A stretch of DNA of 64,000 nt. Source: Rhizobium sp. RM. Lineage in GTDB: Bacteria > Pseudomonadota > Alphaproteobacteria > Rhizobiales > Rhizobiaceae. Both the position numbers and the translations under genes were made by a program. The notes beneath the pieces are model-generated. The model saw nothing but the letters and a program-made list of their open reading frames with translations. It had not been told where the DNA came from and searched no databases. The number at the start of each line of letters is the position of its first letter. The stretch's first letter is position 1. Below are positions 9,921 to 20,968 of this stretch, in pieces. The DNA lies in contig NZ_JACAWV010000008.1 in the NCBI RefSeq assembly GCF_013390595.1, forward strand, positions 1-64,000, read 5' to 3'.

Positions 9921-11047
9921 ACGACCTTGCTTGCCAAATGGAACGGGCTCGAGATTGTCGCACCAATGGCATCGAAAACGAAGGCGCCCGCCCGTCCGAT
10001 TTCGGAGCCATTTTGCTGCCTGTTGGCCTCCAGTTGTGGGATTAGGGCGGCCAGAGCCGCGTAGCGGTCATGATTAAGCGGATCAGATGCTTCCAGATTG
10101 GAAATATCGACAAACTGCACGCCCTCTTTCAGCGCAGCTTCCTGAACCTGCGGATCTTCGACATCCAGGGCGCCGATACGCGTTACGTCGGCACCGAGTA
10201 TGGAGGATGCCTTGAGTGCTCGGTCGTCCTTGGAAACCAATACTGTCAGGGCTGGATTGAGGCGTCCGACCACCTGGACCTGTTTGCGAAACACGTCAGC
10301 GTCGATATCCGGAGCCGCCAGAACGACCTGCAGTTTGGCAATGACATCGTTCCGTCCTTGAAAACGCAACTGACGCAAGGCTTCCATCACCAGCCAACCG
10401 CCCATGCTGTGACCGAACACGACGATCTTGCCTTTGGGTGACTGGCGGGCGAGGTCCGTCATAAGTCCTGCCAGCGCATCGCGGGAATAGGTCGCCGATT
10501 CCTTGTCGGCGACATAGCCTGTAACATTTGCCTGCGATGGCCAGGAAAATACCAGCGGTACGCCATTGATATCCGCATCGGCAGCCATTTGCGCTGCACG
10601 GAACAAGGCTTCCTGATAGCTGTAATTGTAGCCGTGCACGAAAAGACCGATCTGTTTACCTGACTTGGCGATCTGTCCCAGATCAGTATTGAATTCCTGC
10701 TCCTTGAGCATGTTGGCGCGGGTCACCACGAAATCCGTTTTGGGATTTGGCTTGCCCCTTGCCCACTCGATTTTTCCCTTTTTGTGGCTGGGCGGAATGG
10801 AAATATCGAACCGGGCATAGTTCGGTGCCGTCGCGCGACCTGTACCGAAGCCTTTACCCGCTTCATTTTGATCGCGTGTGCTTGCCACATAAGCGGTGAG
10901 GGTTTTCGCACCGTTTGCTTTCGTATCGATCGCCTGCAGGACATCCGCTCCCGGTCGTCCCGCGCAGGAGGAAAGGAGGCTGAGAGCGAGAATAAGCGAG
11001 ACAACAAGGCGCATGAAAAAGGTAACCGGTAAGATTGAACTGGCCAT
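9908..11047 (-). CDS. Alpha/beta-hydrolase lipoprotein (DUF900 family)
   Basis: A predicted lipoprotein of about 379 residues. A short hydrophobic signal ends in the lipobox LLSSC, so the mature protein is lipid-anchored. The hydrolase domain carries FVHGYNYSYQEALFR near residue 135 (oxyanion side) and the nucleophile elbow VFGHSMGGW near residue 210. These match DUF900 alpha/beta hydrolases. The substrate is unknown. The GTG/ATG choice is open: the longest frame starts at 11047, but an ATG at 11014 (MRLVVSLIL) gives a more normal lipoprotein signal. It converges on nrdF. Confidence 0.8.
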   Translation of the reverse strand: MASSILPVTFFMRLVVSLILALSLLSSCAGRPGADVLQAIDTKANGAKTLTAYVASTRDQNEAGKGFGTGRATAPNYARFDISIPPSHKKGKIEWARGKPNPKTDFVVTRANMLKEQEFNTDLGQIAKSGKQIGLFVHGYNYSYQEALFRAAQMAADADINGVPLVFSWPSQANVTGYVADKESATYSRDALAGLMTDLARQSPKGKIVVFGHSMGGWLVMEALRQLRFQGRNDVIAKLQVVLAAPDIDADVFRKQVQVVGRLNPALTVLVSKDDRALKASSILGADVTRIGALDVEDPQVQEAALKEGVQFVDISNLEASDPLNHDRYAALAALIPQLEANRQQNGSEIGRAGAFVFDAIGATISSPFHLASKVVNPQ

Positions 11048-11170
11048 AAATAAACATCCGCCCGAAAAGTTGCCAGAGCAGAATAATTTCCTTTTGTTTC
11101 GTCACCCTTCAGCCAACGAGAAGTGCCCTCCGATCTTGCTATCGCGCGAGGTTCGTTTTAGGCCGTAACC

Positions 11171-12298
11171 ATGACGAACAAGGTCTCTCTGACACGACTG
11201 AAACTGACTGACTTCCGCAATTATGCGGCGGCATCTCTTAGCCTCGACGAGCGTCACGTGGTGCTGACGGGCGACAACGGTTCAGGCAAGACCAACCTGC
11301 TGGAAGCAGTATCGTTTCTCTCGCCCGGTCGCGGACTGCGTCGTGCAGTCTTGTCGGATGTTACACGAGTTGGCGCGGAGCTATCTGGCTTTTCGATCTT
11401 CGCTGACGTCGAGGGAATGGATGGCGAGGTCGCGATTGGTACCGGTGTCGAAGGGGATGGTGACGTCGTTTCTCGGCGTTTGAGGCTCAACGGTACGGCT
11501 GTACGATCGGTCGATGAGTTGACGGATCATCTGCGTGTCCTTTGGCTGACACCGGCCATGGACGGCCTCTTTACGGGATCATCTTCGGATCGTCGTCGCT
11601 TTCTCGATCGCCTCGTTCTGTCGCTTGATCCGGCACACGGCCGTCGTGCGAGCGATTTCGACAAAGCCATGCGTGGCCGCAATCGCTTGCTGTCCGAAGG
11701 GCGCTTCGATCCTGTGTGGCTGGACGGCATTGAAAAGCAGATGGCCGAGCTTGGCATGTCCATGGCGATTGCGCGTCACGAGATGCTGGGGCTTTTGAAG
11801 AACCTGATCGACACCCGCAAGGGCGACGCCGCGTTTCCATCTGCCGCGTTGGCGCTGTCCGGTTTCATGGACAACGCGTTTAACCGACCGGCGGTCGATC
11901 TGGAAGATGAGTATGCGTCGATGTTGCGTGACGGTCGCTATCGCGACGCTGCCGCAGGCCGCACGCTTGATGGGCCACACCGGGTCGACCTTTTCGTGCG
12001 TCACGCGGAAAAGGACATGGAAGCCGAACGTTGTTCGACGGGAGAACAGAAAGCTTTGCTTGTCGGACTGGTATTGGCGCACGCACAGTTGACGGCAAAC
12101 ATGACCGGTTACGCGCCGGTGCTGTTGCTGGATGAAATTGCTGCTCATCTGGACGAGGGTCGGCGTGCGGCTCTGTTCGACCTCATCCACGCTCTTGGCG
12201 GTCAGAGTTTCATGACGGGTACGGATACCGGCATGTTTTCGGCACTCGGTGAGCGGGCGCAATTCTTCAACGTTTCGCATGGCAGCATTACTGGCTGA
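11171..12298 (+). CDS. recF: DNA replication and repair protein RecF
   Basis: A 375-residue SMC-like ATPase that, with RecO and RecR, loads RecA on gapped DNA. Walker A is GDNGSGKTN near residue 35, the ABC-type signature STGEQKALLVGL near residue 283 and Walker B LLLDEIAAHLD near residue 318. The N-terminal LKLTDFRNY is the family hallmark. It is not next to dnaA/dnaN here, as is usual in rhizobia. The recR gene is also in this window, 21 kb away. Confidence 0.95.
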   Translation: MTNKVSLTRLKLTDFRNYAAASLSLDERHVVLTGDNGSGKTNLLEAVSFLSPGRGLRRAVLSDVTRVGAELSGFSIFADVEGMDGEVAIGTGVEGDGDVVSRRLRLNGTAVRSVDELTDHLRVLWLTPAMDGLFTGSSSDRRRFLDRLVLSLDPAHGRRASDFDKAMRGRNRLLSEGRFDPVWLDGIEKQMAELGMSMAIARHEMLGLLKNLIDTRKGDAAFPSAALALSGFMDNAFNRPAVDLEDEYASMLRDGRYRDAAAGRTLDGPHRVDLFVRHAEKDMEAERCSTGEQKALLVGLVLAHAQLTANMTGYAPVLLLDEIAAHLDEGRRAALFDLIHALGGQSFMTGTDTGMFSALGERAQFFNVSHGSITG

Positions 12299-12313
12299 GG
12301 ATAGGAGCGCGAG

Positions 12314-13081
12314 ATGGAGCCTTTGAGTCCCGAGGAAATCGAACGCTACAAGCGCCATATCCTCTTGCCGGAAATCGGTGGCGTTGGGCAGCAGCGCCTG
12401 AAGGCGGCCCGCGCACTGGTTATCGGAGCAGGGGGGCTCGGCGCGCCCGTTCTGCTTTATCTTGCTGCCGCAGGTGTTGGAACGCTCGGCCTGATCGATG
12501 ACGACGTCGTTTCGTTGTCCAACCTCCAGCGGCAGGTGATCCATGACAGCGGCACGATTGGCGAACTGAAAACGGAGAGTGCACGCAATACCATTGCCCG
12601 GCTTAATCCGCATGTCCGCATCCTTGCCTATGAGGACCGTTTCTCCGCTGTCTGGGCAGACACACACCTCAAGGGTTTTGATCTCATCATTGATGGCTCA
12701 GACAATTTCGATACGCGGTATGCCGCTGCCGACGCTGCCGAAAGCGCGAGGCGACCATTGGTGACAGGGGCCGTTGGCCGTTTTGACGGATCGGTCACGG
12801 TACTGAAACCCTACGAGACCGGGCCCGATGGGCGTTTACTGCCAGGGTACCGAGACCTCTTCCCGGCTCCACCACCGCAAGGCCTCATTCCGAATTGCGC
12901 TGAAACAGGCATCGTTGGTGCCCTGACCGGTGTTATCGGGACGATCATGGCTATGGAGGCGGTGAAGGTGATAACGGGCGCTGGTGAACCGCTGATCGGT
13001 CGTCTGTTGCTATATGATGCACTTGCCGCCCGTTTTGAAACTGTCCGTTACAAGCGTCGACGCGAAGGGACTACGGCATGA
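12314..13081 (+). CDS. moeB: MoeB/ThiF/HesA-family adenylyltransferase
   Basis: A 255-residue E1-like enzyme that adenylates the C-terminal Gly-Gly of a ubiquitin-like sulfur carrier such as MoaD or ThiS. The ATP loop is VIGAGGLGAPV near residues 36-46, followed by the conserved NLQRQVIH and DGSDNFDTRY motifs. The only cysteine in the protein is C195 (IPNCAETGI), at the catalytic position. The four zinc-binding cysteines of E. coli MoeB are absent. It lies 15 bases after recF and overlaps the acetyltransferase gene by ATGA. Whether it serves molybdopterin or thiamine synthesis cannot be told from the sequence. Confidence 0.85.
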   Translation: MEPLSPEEIERYKRHILLPEIGGVGQQRLKAARALVIGAGGLGAPVLLYLAAAGVGTLGLIDDDVVSLSNLQRQVIHDSGTIGELKTESARNTIARLNPHVRILAYEDRFSAVWADTHLKGFDLIIDGSDNFDTRYAAADAAESARRPLVTGAVGRFDGSVTVLKPYETGPDGRLLPGYRDLFPAPPPQGLIPNCAETGIVGALTGVIGTIMAMEAVKVITGAGEPLIGRLLLYDALAARFETVRYKRRREGTTA

Positions 13082-13554
13082 TCGAGATTGTTGGGATCGA
13101 TCAGGAATTTGGACGTGAGCCCGAATTGCTGGCGCTCATCATGGCTTCCTTTGCCTATATGGATGGAGTTATCGATCCGCCATCCTCCGCCCATCGTCTG
13201 ACACTCGAAAACCTTGCCGAAAAAGTCAAAAACGAAATCGCGTTTGCAGCATTGGAAAATGGCGAAATCCTGGGCTGCATCTTTTGCAAGCCTGAACCGC
13301 TTGGCAGTCTTTATGTCGGCAAACTGGCTGTATCGCCGAAATCACAGGGCAAGGGTGTCGGTTACCGGCTGATGTCGAGGGCGGAGACCTTGGCGCGCGA
13401 ATTGGCGCTCCCGGCATTGCGTCTGGAGACGCGCATTGAGCTTGTCGGCAATCACGCCCGGTTCTCATCCTGGGGCTTCGTCAAAACAGCCGAAAATGCC
13501 CATCCCGGCTTTGATCGGATGACCTCGATTGAAATGACCAAGCGACTCGACTGA
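13078..13554 (+). CDS. GNAT-family N-acetyltransferase
   Basis: A 158-residue GNAT domain. The acetyl-CoA binding region is VSPKSQGKGVGYRLMSRAE near residues 84-102, preceded by the beta4 strand GSLYVGKLAV. It is translationally coupled to the MoeB-like gene (ATGA overlap) and ends five bases before the convergent dehydrogenase. The substrate cannot be predicted. Confidence 0.85.
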   Translation: MIEIVGIDQEFGREPELLALIMASFAYMDGVIDPPSSAHRLTLENLAEKVKNEIAFAALENGEILGCIFCKPEPLGSLYVGKLAVSPKSQGKGVGYRLMSRAETLARELALPALRLETRIELVGNHARFSSWGFVKTAENAHPGFDRMTSIEMTKRLD

Positions 13555-13559
13555 TGCGA

Positions 13560-14564
13560 TCAGTTGCGGCCCGGCAGAACGCGGTTCGGTGGACGGTGAC
13601 CATCGAACAGGGTGCGAATGTTGATGATGACCTTCTCCCCCATGTCAATGCGGCCTTCGATGGTTGCCGAGCCCATATGCGGTAACAGCACCACCTTGCC
13701 CTCCTTGGCGAGCTTGATGAGCTTGGGATTGACGGCAGGCTCATTCGAATAGACGTCCAGGCCGGCGCCGGCGATCTTGCCGTCTCGCAGGCATTGGATC
13801 ATCGCGGCTTCATCGATGATGTCACCACGGGCTGTGTTGACGATGTAGCTCGTCGGCTGCATCAGCGCCAACCGCCGTGCCGAGATCAGGTGGTAGGTCG
13901 CCGGCGTTGCAGGGCAATTGATGGAAACGATATCGACGCGGGCAAGCATCTGGTCAAGACTGTCCCAATAGGTGGCTTCGAGTTCCGCTTCAGTGGCAGG
14001 ATTGACGCGTTTGCGATTGTGGTAGTGGATGGAGAGCCCGAAGGCTTTTGCGCGTCGGGCAACCGCTGTGCCGATCCGCCCCATGCCGACAATGCCGATC
14101 CGTTTGCCGGAAATGCGTCGTCCAAGCATCCAGGTCGGCGACCAGCCCATCCACTCGTCAGCGCCGTTGGCGAGAACGCGCGTGCCTTCGATCATGCGGC
14201 GCGGCACAGCCAGCACCAGCGCCATGGTGATGTCGGCCGTGTCTTCGGTGAGCACATTGGGCGTATTCGTGACGGTGATGCCCTTGCGCGCTGCCGCATC
14301 CACGTCCACGTGGTCAATACCATTGGAAAAGCTGGCAATCAGCTTCAATTGTGGCCCGGCCTGTTCGATCATTGCAGCGGTAATACGATCGGTAACCGTT
14401 GGCACCAGAACGTCCACCCGTTGCATGGCGGCGACGAGTTCCTGTTCGCTACGCAGCGTGTCATCGATGTTCAGTTCGGCGTCGAAAAGCTCTCGCATTC
14501 TGGTTTCGACCACATCCGGCAGTTTGCGGGTGAGATAGACGGTTGGTCTCTTCTTGTGAGTCAT
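13560..14564 (-). CDS. D-isomer-specific 2-hydroxyacid dehydrogenase (glyoxylate/hydroxypyruvate reductase type)
   Basis: A 334-residue NAD(P)-dependent dehydrogenase. Substrate loop SFSNGIDHVD near residue 84, Rossmann motif GIVGMGRIGTAVARR near residue 163, catalytic Arg in NTARGDIIDE, Glu in VYSNEPAV and His in LLPHMGSAT. The pattern and length fit the GyaR/GhrB group that reduces glyoxylate and hydroxypyruvate to glycolate and glycerate. Other 2-oxoacids remain possible. It starts with ATG at 14564 on the minus strand. Confidence 0.87.
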   Translation of the reverse strand: MTHKKRPTVYLTRKLPDVVETRMRELFDAELNIDDTLRSEQELVAAMQRVDVLVPTVTDRITAAMIEQAGPQLKLIASFSNGIDHVDVDAAARKGITVTNTPNVLTEDTADITMALVLAVPRRMIEGTRVLANGADEWMGWSPTWMLGRRISGKRIGIVGMGRIGTAVARRAKAFGLSIHYHNRKRVNPATEAELEATYWDSLDQMLARVDIVSINCPATPATYHLISARRLALMQPTSYIVNTARGDIIDEAAMIQCLRDGKIAGAGLDVYSNEPAVNPKLIKLAKEGKVVLLPHMGSATIEGRIDMGEKVIINIRTLFDGHRPPNRVLPGRN

Positions 14565-14737
14565 CGTTAGCCGCTGCCTTGTTCAGAAGTCATTAACCAG
14601 AAAGAGCGATAATTTCTCTCACTCAGGGCGTTTCTACCAGACCCACCGGCGAAGACAAACAAAACTCGTGCGGGCGCGAGGCGCTGGAAACGCGTGTCCT
14701 GGATATCCTGTGGTTTACGGAAGGCAAGGAAGCGGAA

Positions 14738-15280
14738 ATGGGCATGCGTCGCGTAACTTCTATGGTCTGCATTGCATTATCGCTGGCTTTTCTCGCGGCA
14801 ACGCCAGCACAGGTCAGCGCTCAAAGTGCTGCGAAGGGCGCAAGCGGTCTGCCGCTGCCGCGTTTCGTCAGCTTGAAGTCGAAGCGCGTCAACATGCGAA
14901 TCGGCCCCAGCACCGACTACGCCGTCTCCTGGATGTACATGAAGTCCGGCATGCCGGTGGAGATCATTCAGGAGTATGAAAACTGGCGTCGTATCCGCGA
15001 TGCTGACGGCACGGAAGGCTGGGTCAACCAGGCACTACTTTCCGGCGAGCGGACAGCCGTTGCAGCCCCGTGGATGCGGGGCAAGGGCAAGGACGTATAT
15101 GTCAACATGCGCCGCGATCCGCAATCGGGCGCAGCCGTTGTTGCAAAGCTCGAGCCTGGCGTTCAGGTCATCATCAAGGAATGCAACGGCGACTGGTGCC
15201 GGGCCGAAGCCGGCCAGGCAAATGGTTGGTTATCGCAGGGCGAAATCTGGGGTGCCTATCCGGGCGAAGCCTTCAAATAA
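14738..15280 (+). CDS. Secreted protein with two bacterial SH3 domains
   Basis: A 180-residue exported protein. A signal peptide of about 32 residues ends near QVSAQS. Two SH3b domains follow (about residues 50-105 and 115-175), each with the NMRIGPSTDY or NMRRDPQSGA start and a GWV/GWL near the end. Such proteins often bind peptidoglycan. AAGGAAG precedes the ATG at 14738. A second ATG at 14744 is equally usable. Its last eight bases overlap the end of the convergent adenosine kinase gene. Confidence 0.85.
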   Translation: MGMRRVTSMVCIALSLAFLAATPAQVSAQSAAKGASGLPLPRFVSLKSKRVNMRIGPSTDYAVSWMYMKSGMPVEIIQEYENWRRIRDADGTEGWVNQALLSGERTAVAAPWMRGKGKDVYVNMRRDPQSGAAVVAKLEPGVQVIIKECNGDWCRAEAGQANGWLSQGEIWGAYPGEAFK

Positions 15281-16265
15281 GCCCGTGTTTGCTGCCCAGA
15301 GCTTTCAATGACGACATCGGCCGCGGTCCGACCTGCTGAATGACGGCGGCGGCGGCGAGGCAGCCGAGTTTGCCGCAATCCTCAAGCGAGCGGTCCTGCG
15401 TGTAGCCGAACAGGAAGCCTGCCGCAAAGAGGTCTCCTGCTCCGGTCGTGTCGACAACATCGTGAACGGGGAAGGCATCGACTTTTACCCGTTCGTTGCC
15501 ACGCAGGATGACGGCGCCATCTTCACTCATCGTCACCGCAGCAATCTTGCAGTCGGCAGCGATCTTCGAAAGTGCCAGCTCGAAGTCGTCGGTTTCATAA
15601 AGCGACAGAGCTTCCTGCTTGTTGGCGAATACGATATCCACCGTGCCGGATCGCATCAGATCGAGAAACTCGTCGCGATAGCGTCCAACACAGAAACTGT
15701 CCGAGAGCGTCATGGAAACTTCGCGGCCGTTTTCATGGGCGATACGGGCGCAGTCGCGAATGGCGTCCTTGGCGCGCGGCGGGTCCCAGAGGTAACCCTC
15801 GAAGTAGGTCACCTTGGAGTCGGCGACGACGTTGGCTTCAACGTCTTCAGGGCCGAGGTCCACACAGGCGCCAAGATAGGTGTTCATGGAACGCTCACCG
15901 TCTTCGGTGACAAAGATCATCGAGCGCGCCGTTGGCGGGAAGGTGCCTTCCGGTTTGGTTTCGAAATAGACGCCCTGCGCACGAATATCATGCTGGAAGA
16001 TTTCACCGAGCTGGTCATTGGCGACCTTGCCGAAATAGGCAGCTTTGCCGCCGAAATTCGCAATGCCGGCCGCCGTATTGCCGGCGCTGCCGCCAGAGGC
16101 CTCAAGGGCCGGGCCCATCAGGGAGTAAAGCAATTCGGCCCGCTCGGCATCGATCAGGTTCATCGCGCCCTTGGTAATGCCATTGTCGTTGAGAAAGCGA
16201 TCATCGCAGCGGGAAATGATGTCGACGATAGCATTGCCGACCGTCAGTACGTCGAATTTCGTCAT
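15273..16265 (-). CDS. PfkB-family kinase, probable adenosine kinase
   Basis: A 330-residue ribokinase-fold kinase. GGSAGNTAAGIANFGG near residue 59 is PfkB signature 1 and DTTGAGDLFAAGFLFG near residue 275 is signature 2, with the catalytic Asp in GAGD. Rhizobial proteins of this length and N-terminus (MTKFDVLTVGNAIVD) are annotated as adenosine kinase, phosphorylating adenosine to AMP. Substrate is by family resemblance only. The frame continues upstream to 16397, but the ATG at 16265 with AAGGG before it is the natural start. Confidence 0.88.
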   Translation of the reverse strand: MTKFDVLTVGNAIVDIISRCDDRFLNDNGITKGAMNLIDAERAELLYSLMGPALEASGGSAGNTAAGIANFGGKAAYFGKVANDQLGEIFQHDIRAQGVYFETKPEGTFPPTARSMIFVTEDGERSMNTYLGACVDLGPEDVEANVVADSKVTYFEGYLWDPPRAKDAIRDCARIAHENGREVSMTLSDSFCVGRYRDEFLDLMRSGTVDIVFANKQEALSLYETDDFELALSKIAADCKIAAVTMSEDGAVILRGNERVKVDAFPVHDVVDTTGAGDLFAAGFLFGYTQDRSLEDCGKLGCLAAAAVIQQVGPRPMSSLKALGSKHGLI

Positions 16266-16429
16266 AGGCCCTTTTCCGGTTCGCACGGGTCCGTGCTGGT
16301 GTCCGGAATTTGGTCTTAAACATTTCTCGCGGCAAGAAAAGCCCAAAGCGGGAGCGGGGAGGAATATGCGCCGTGATATTGTCCAATCGGGCGTCATTTG
16401 GCTGTAACATGGGCGCGCTATATCGGTGT

Positions 16430-16557
16430 CAGAGCAAAGGGCGCATATGTGTTCCGAAAGGAAGACATGAGGTCTTCCAGCTCAACCGTTGTTTTCACCA
16501 CGGATGTACTGGTGGAACATAACGGTCCGAAAAAAGGCGGGGGTGACCCCGCTTTTT
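16430..16557 (+). ncRNA. Putative small RNA (locus A)
   Basis: The 431-bp gap between the adenosine kinase and the AEC transporter holds a CTATAT -10 box (16418-16423), a 7-bp hairpin GGAAGAC/GTCTTCC (16460-16478), and a second hairpin TTCACCA/TGGTGGA (16494-16516) whose 9-base loop is CGGATGTAC. It ends in a strong intrinsic terminator. The 16 bases 16497-16512 recur in another sRNA-like locus at 44944-44959. The 5' end is approximate and the -35 is poor. The rest of the gap shows nothing else. Confidence 0.55.
16536..16557 (+). terminator. Intrinsic terminator of locus A
   Basis: GCGGGG (16537-16542) and CCCCGC (16547-16552) form a stem with a GTGA loop, followed by five T. No plus-strand protein gene ends nearby, so it supports an independent short transcript. 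Confidence 0.85.
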
Positions 16558-16696
16558 CTTTTGGTGCTTTCGCGACACGATGTCGAATGTTGGCCCGGGC
16601 CGCAAGATTCCGTCCGACGGACATGTAAGCATTGTCCGCATCGTGAAGATGGGGTAAGCGGGATATCTTCCCAAGGCCGCGAAAGTCTCCCTCCTC

Positions 16697-17641
16697 ATGT
16701 CCGCTGTTGCCGCAAACGTTGCCCCTATTTTCATTCTGATCCTGATTGGCTGGTTGACTGTCAAAGCAGGACTGTTCAGAGCGGATGCCGGCGAGATTTT
16801 AAGCGACTTCGTGTTCAAGATTGCGGTTCCGACCCTGATCTTCCGGACGCTGGCGGAGGCCAATTTCCACGGGGCGTCGCCATTTCGCCTTTGGATCACC
16901 TATTTTGCCGGTGTCGCCATTACATGGACACTCGGCCACATCGTGACCCGCTACGTCTTCAAGCAGGATGTACGCATTGCAGTCATTGCCGGCATTTCTT
17001 CGGCTTTTGCCAACAACATCTTTATCGGCCTGCCTTTAGTTGGTCGCTCGGTTGGCGATGAAGGCTTGGTCGCTTTGTCGATCCTGCTTGCCATTCATCT
17101 GCCCGTGATGATGATCGCAGGCACCATTCTGATGGAAAATGCCACGCATAAGGCCGTTGGTGGTGAAAAGCGGAGCATGGGCGCTGTCTTCAGGCAGGTT
17201 GGACGCAATCTTGTCACCAACCCGCTGGTGATCGGCCTTTGCATCGGCCTTGCAACAAATGTCTCGGGGCTGCCCATACCGTCCGTCATGAAGACGGTTA
17301 TCGATCAGGTCGCCTCAATGGCGGGCCCGGCAGCACTGATTTCGCTTGGCATGGCACTGACGAAATACACTGTCCGTGGCAATCTGCGGATCGCATTCAC
17401 GATGACAGTGTTCAAGCTGTTGTTGTTGCCCGCCTGCGTCTGGCTAATGGGGCGCGCACTTGGCCTCAGTCATGAATGGACCGCGGCACTTGTTCTGACC
17501 TCTTCGGTGCCGACGGGCGTGAATGCCTGGCTGATCGCCAACCGTTTCGGCATAGGCCACAGCGTCGCGGCCTCCACGATCAGCATATCGACCGCGACGG
17601 GCGTTCTGTCCGTGTCGCTTTGGGCCTGGCTGCTGAGCTAA
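16697..17641 (+). CDS. AEC-family (auxin efflux carrier-like) transporter
   Basis: A 314-residue integral membrane protein with about ten hydrophobic helices, of the AEC (Mem_trans) family. PTLIFRTLAEAN, SAFANNIFIGLPLV and TSSVPTGVNAWLIA are typical of bacterial members, which export or import small organic acids or similar solutes. The substrate is not predictable. No clear ribosome-binding site precedes the ATG. It ends just before a bidirectional terminator shared with the convergent methyltransferase gene. Confidence 0.88.
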   Translation: MSAVAANVAPIFILILIGWLTVKAGLFRADAGEILSDFVFKIAVPTLIFRTLAEANFHGASPFRLWITYFAGVAITWTLGHIVTRYVFKQDVRIAVIAGISSAFANNIFIGLPLVGRSVGDEGLVALSILLAIHLPVMMIAGTILMENATHKAVGGEKRSMGAVFRQVGRNLVTNPLVIGLCIGLATNVSGLPIPSVMKTVIDQVASMAGPAALISLGMALTKYTVRGNLRIAFTMTVFKLLLLPACVWLMGRALGLSHEWTAALVLTSSVPTGVNAWLIANRFGIGHSVAASTISISTATGVLSVSLWAWLLS

Positions 17642-17663
17642 GGAATTTCTGTAAAAATGGAAA

Positions 17664-17713
17664 GCAAAACAGAGCACGTCCAATCTTAACGAGACGGACG
17701 TGCTCTGGTTTTA
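17664..17713. terminator. Bidirectional intrinsic terminator
   Basis: CAGAGCACGTCC (17670-17681) pairs perfectly with GGACGTGCTCTG (17696-17707). The stem is flanked by AAAA on the left and TTTT on the right, so it can end both the AEC transporter and the methyltransferase transcripts. Confidence 0.9.
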
Positions 17714-17724
17714 GGCTGCGCTGA

Positions 17725-18744
17725 TTATTTCTGCGCGCTCAAGATCTTGAAGCGGGCGTTGCGGCACACTTCCTGGCTGTTGCGGAATTCTGCAGCCAGA
17801 ATCGGCTCGTAGGGCATCCCGCGGTTGGCGACCATCAGAAGCTTGCCGCCACTGCGCAACGCAGCCGCTGCCGCCTTGATAAAGGCCTGGCCAAGTGCTG
17901 GTTCGGCTGCCTGACCGGCTGCGTGGAACGGCGGGTTCATGATGATGAGGTCGTATTTTTCCTTCGGCGGCTCGGCGGCGAGATCCTGCCAGAAGAAACG
18001 GGCGGTGAGACGCGGATTGTTTTCCAGGAGATTGTTCTTGGCGAATTCGAGGGCATTCCAGTCTGCTTCGAAGAGATCGATGCGCGCCGTGCGTGGCGAT
18101 TTCTCGGCCAGCATGATCGACAGGTAACCCCAACCGGCGCCAAAATCTGCGGCATTGCCGTCAAAGTCCGTTGGCAGGCGCGAGACGAGAAGTTCCGAAC
18201 CATCATCGACACGGTCGTGCGAGAACATGCCAGGCATCGCCGTGAAGCGGCCCTCGACGGTGACCGCGCCATGCTTCAGTTTGCCAACCAGAGCTGAAAC
18301 ATCGTCCGGTCTTTTGAACCACAGCGCAACACCGTGGTACTTCGGTGTCGATTCTGCCTCAACACCAAGCTTTGCCAACGTTTTGCGAAGCGTGACGATA
18401 CCGTCTTCCTTGGAGCCGGCAGCAACGATGATGCCTCCAGTCTTGACCCGGTTCAGCGCCTCGGCCACCCGGTTTTCGTTTTCGCCGCGGTGCTTGCCGC
18501 ACAGGATGAGTGCTGCATCATAGGTGCCCTCGGGAATATCCGGCGTTACCTCGGCGCTGTGCGCCTGCAGGGTCCGGTAAAGCGGGCGCAGGTTCTGAAC
18601 CGCAACGATGTCGGCATCGAAACCGGCTGGCCGGGCCGTACCGGCTTCCGCACCGAGAAACAGCACGCGTTCGCCGGATTTCGGCATTTCAAGCATGTCG
18701 GCGGCAAAAGGATGAAACAGGGTTTTGACGGCGTCGCGGCTCAT
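17725..18744 (-). CDS. rsmC: RsmC-like class I SAM-dependent methyltransferase
   Basis: A 339-residue protein with the two-domain layout of RsmC/RlmG. A degenerate N-terminal methyltransferase-like domain is followed by a catalytic C-terminal Rossmann domain with SAM loop ADFGAGWGYLS near residue 200 and the guanine-N2 methyltransferase motif NPPFH near residue 275. E. coli RsmC makes m2G1207 in 16S rRNA. That target is by family and could instead be a 23S position as in RlmG. It lies downstream of pnp but is separated from it by a strong terminator. Confidence 0.8.
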   Translation of the reverse strand: MSRDAVKTLFHPFAADMLEMPKSGERVLFLGAEAGTARPAGFDADIVAVQNLRPLYRTLQAHSAEVTPDIPEGTYDAALILCGKHRGENENRVAEALNRVKTGGIIVAAGSKEDGIVTLRKTLAKLGVEAESTPKYHGVALWFKRPDDVSALVGKLKHGAVTVEGRFTAMPGMFSHDRVDDGSELLVSRLPTDFDGNAADFGAGWGYLSIMLAEKSPRTARIDLFEADWNALEFAKNNLLENNPRLTARFFWQDLAAEPPKEKYDLIIMNPPFHAAGQAAEPALGQAFIKAAAAALRSGGKLLMVANRGMPYEPILAAEFRNSQEVCRNARFKILSAQK

Positions 18745-18767
18745 CGGAGTTCCTCAAGCGGTAAATA

Positions 18768-18795
18768 GAAAAAAGGCGCGGGAAATTCCCGCGCC
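18768..18795 (-). terminator. Terminator of the rpsO-pnp transcript
   Basis: On the minus strand GGCGCGGGA/TCCCGCGCC (18775-18795) forms a strong stem followed by a run of T (18768-18774). It lies 25 bases after the pnp stop. Confidence 0.92.
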
Positions 18796-18820
18796 TCGAT
18801 GTGGGACAGGCGGCGCAGCC

Positions 18821-20968
<2,148 letters not shown>

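Noticed and set aside
11579..12667. Minus-strand open frame of 362 codons
   Set aside because: It is antisense to recF and the MoeB-like gene.
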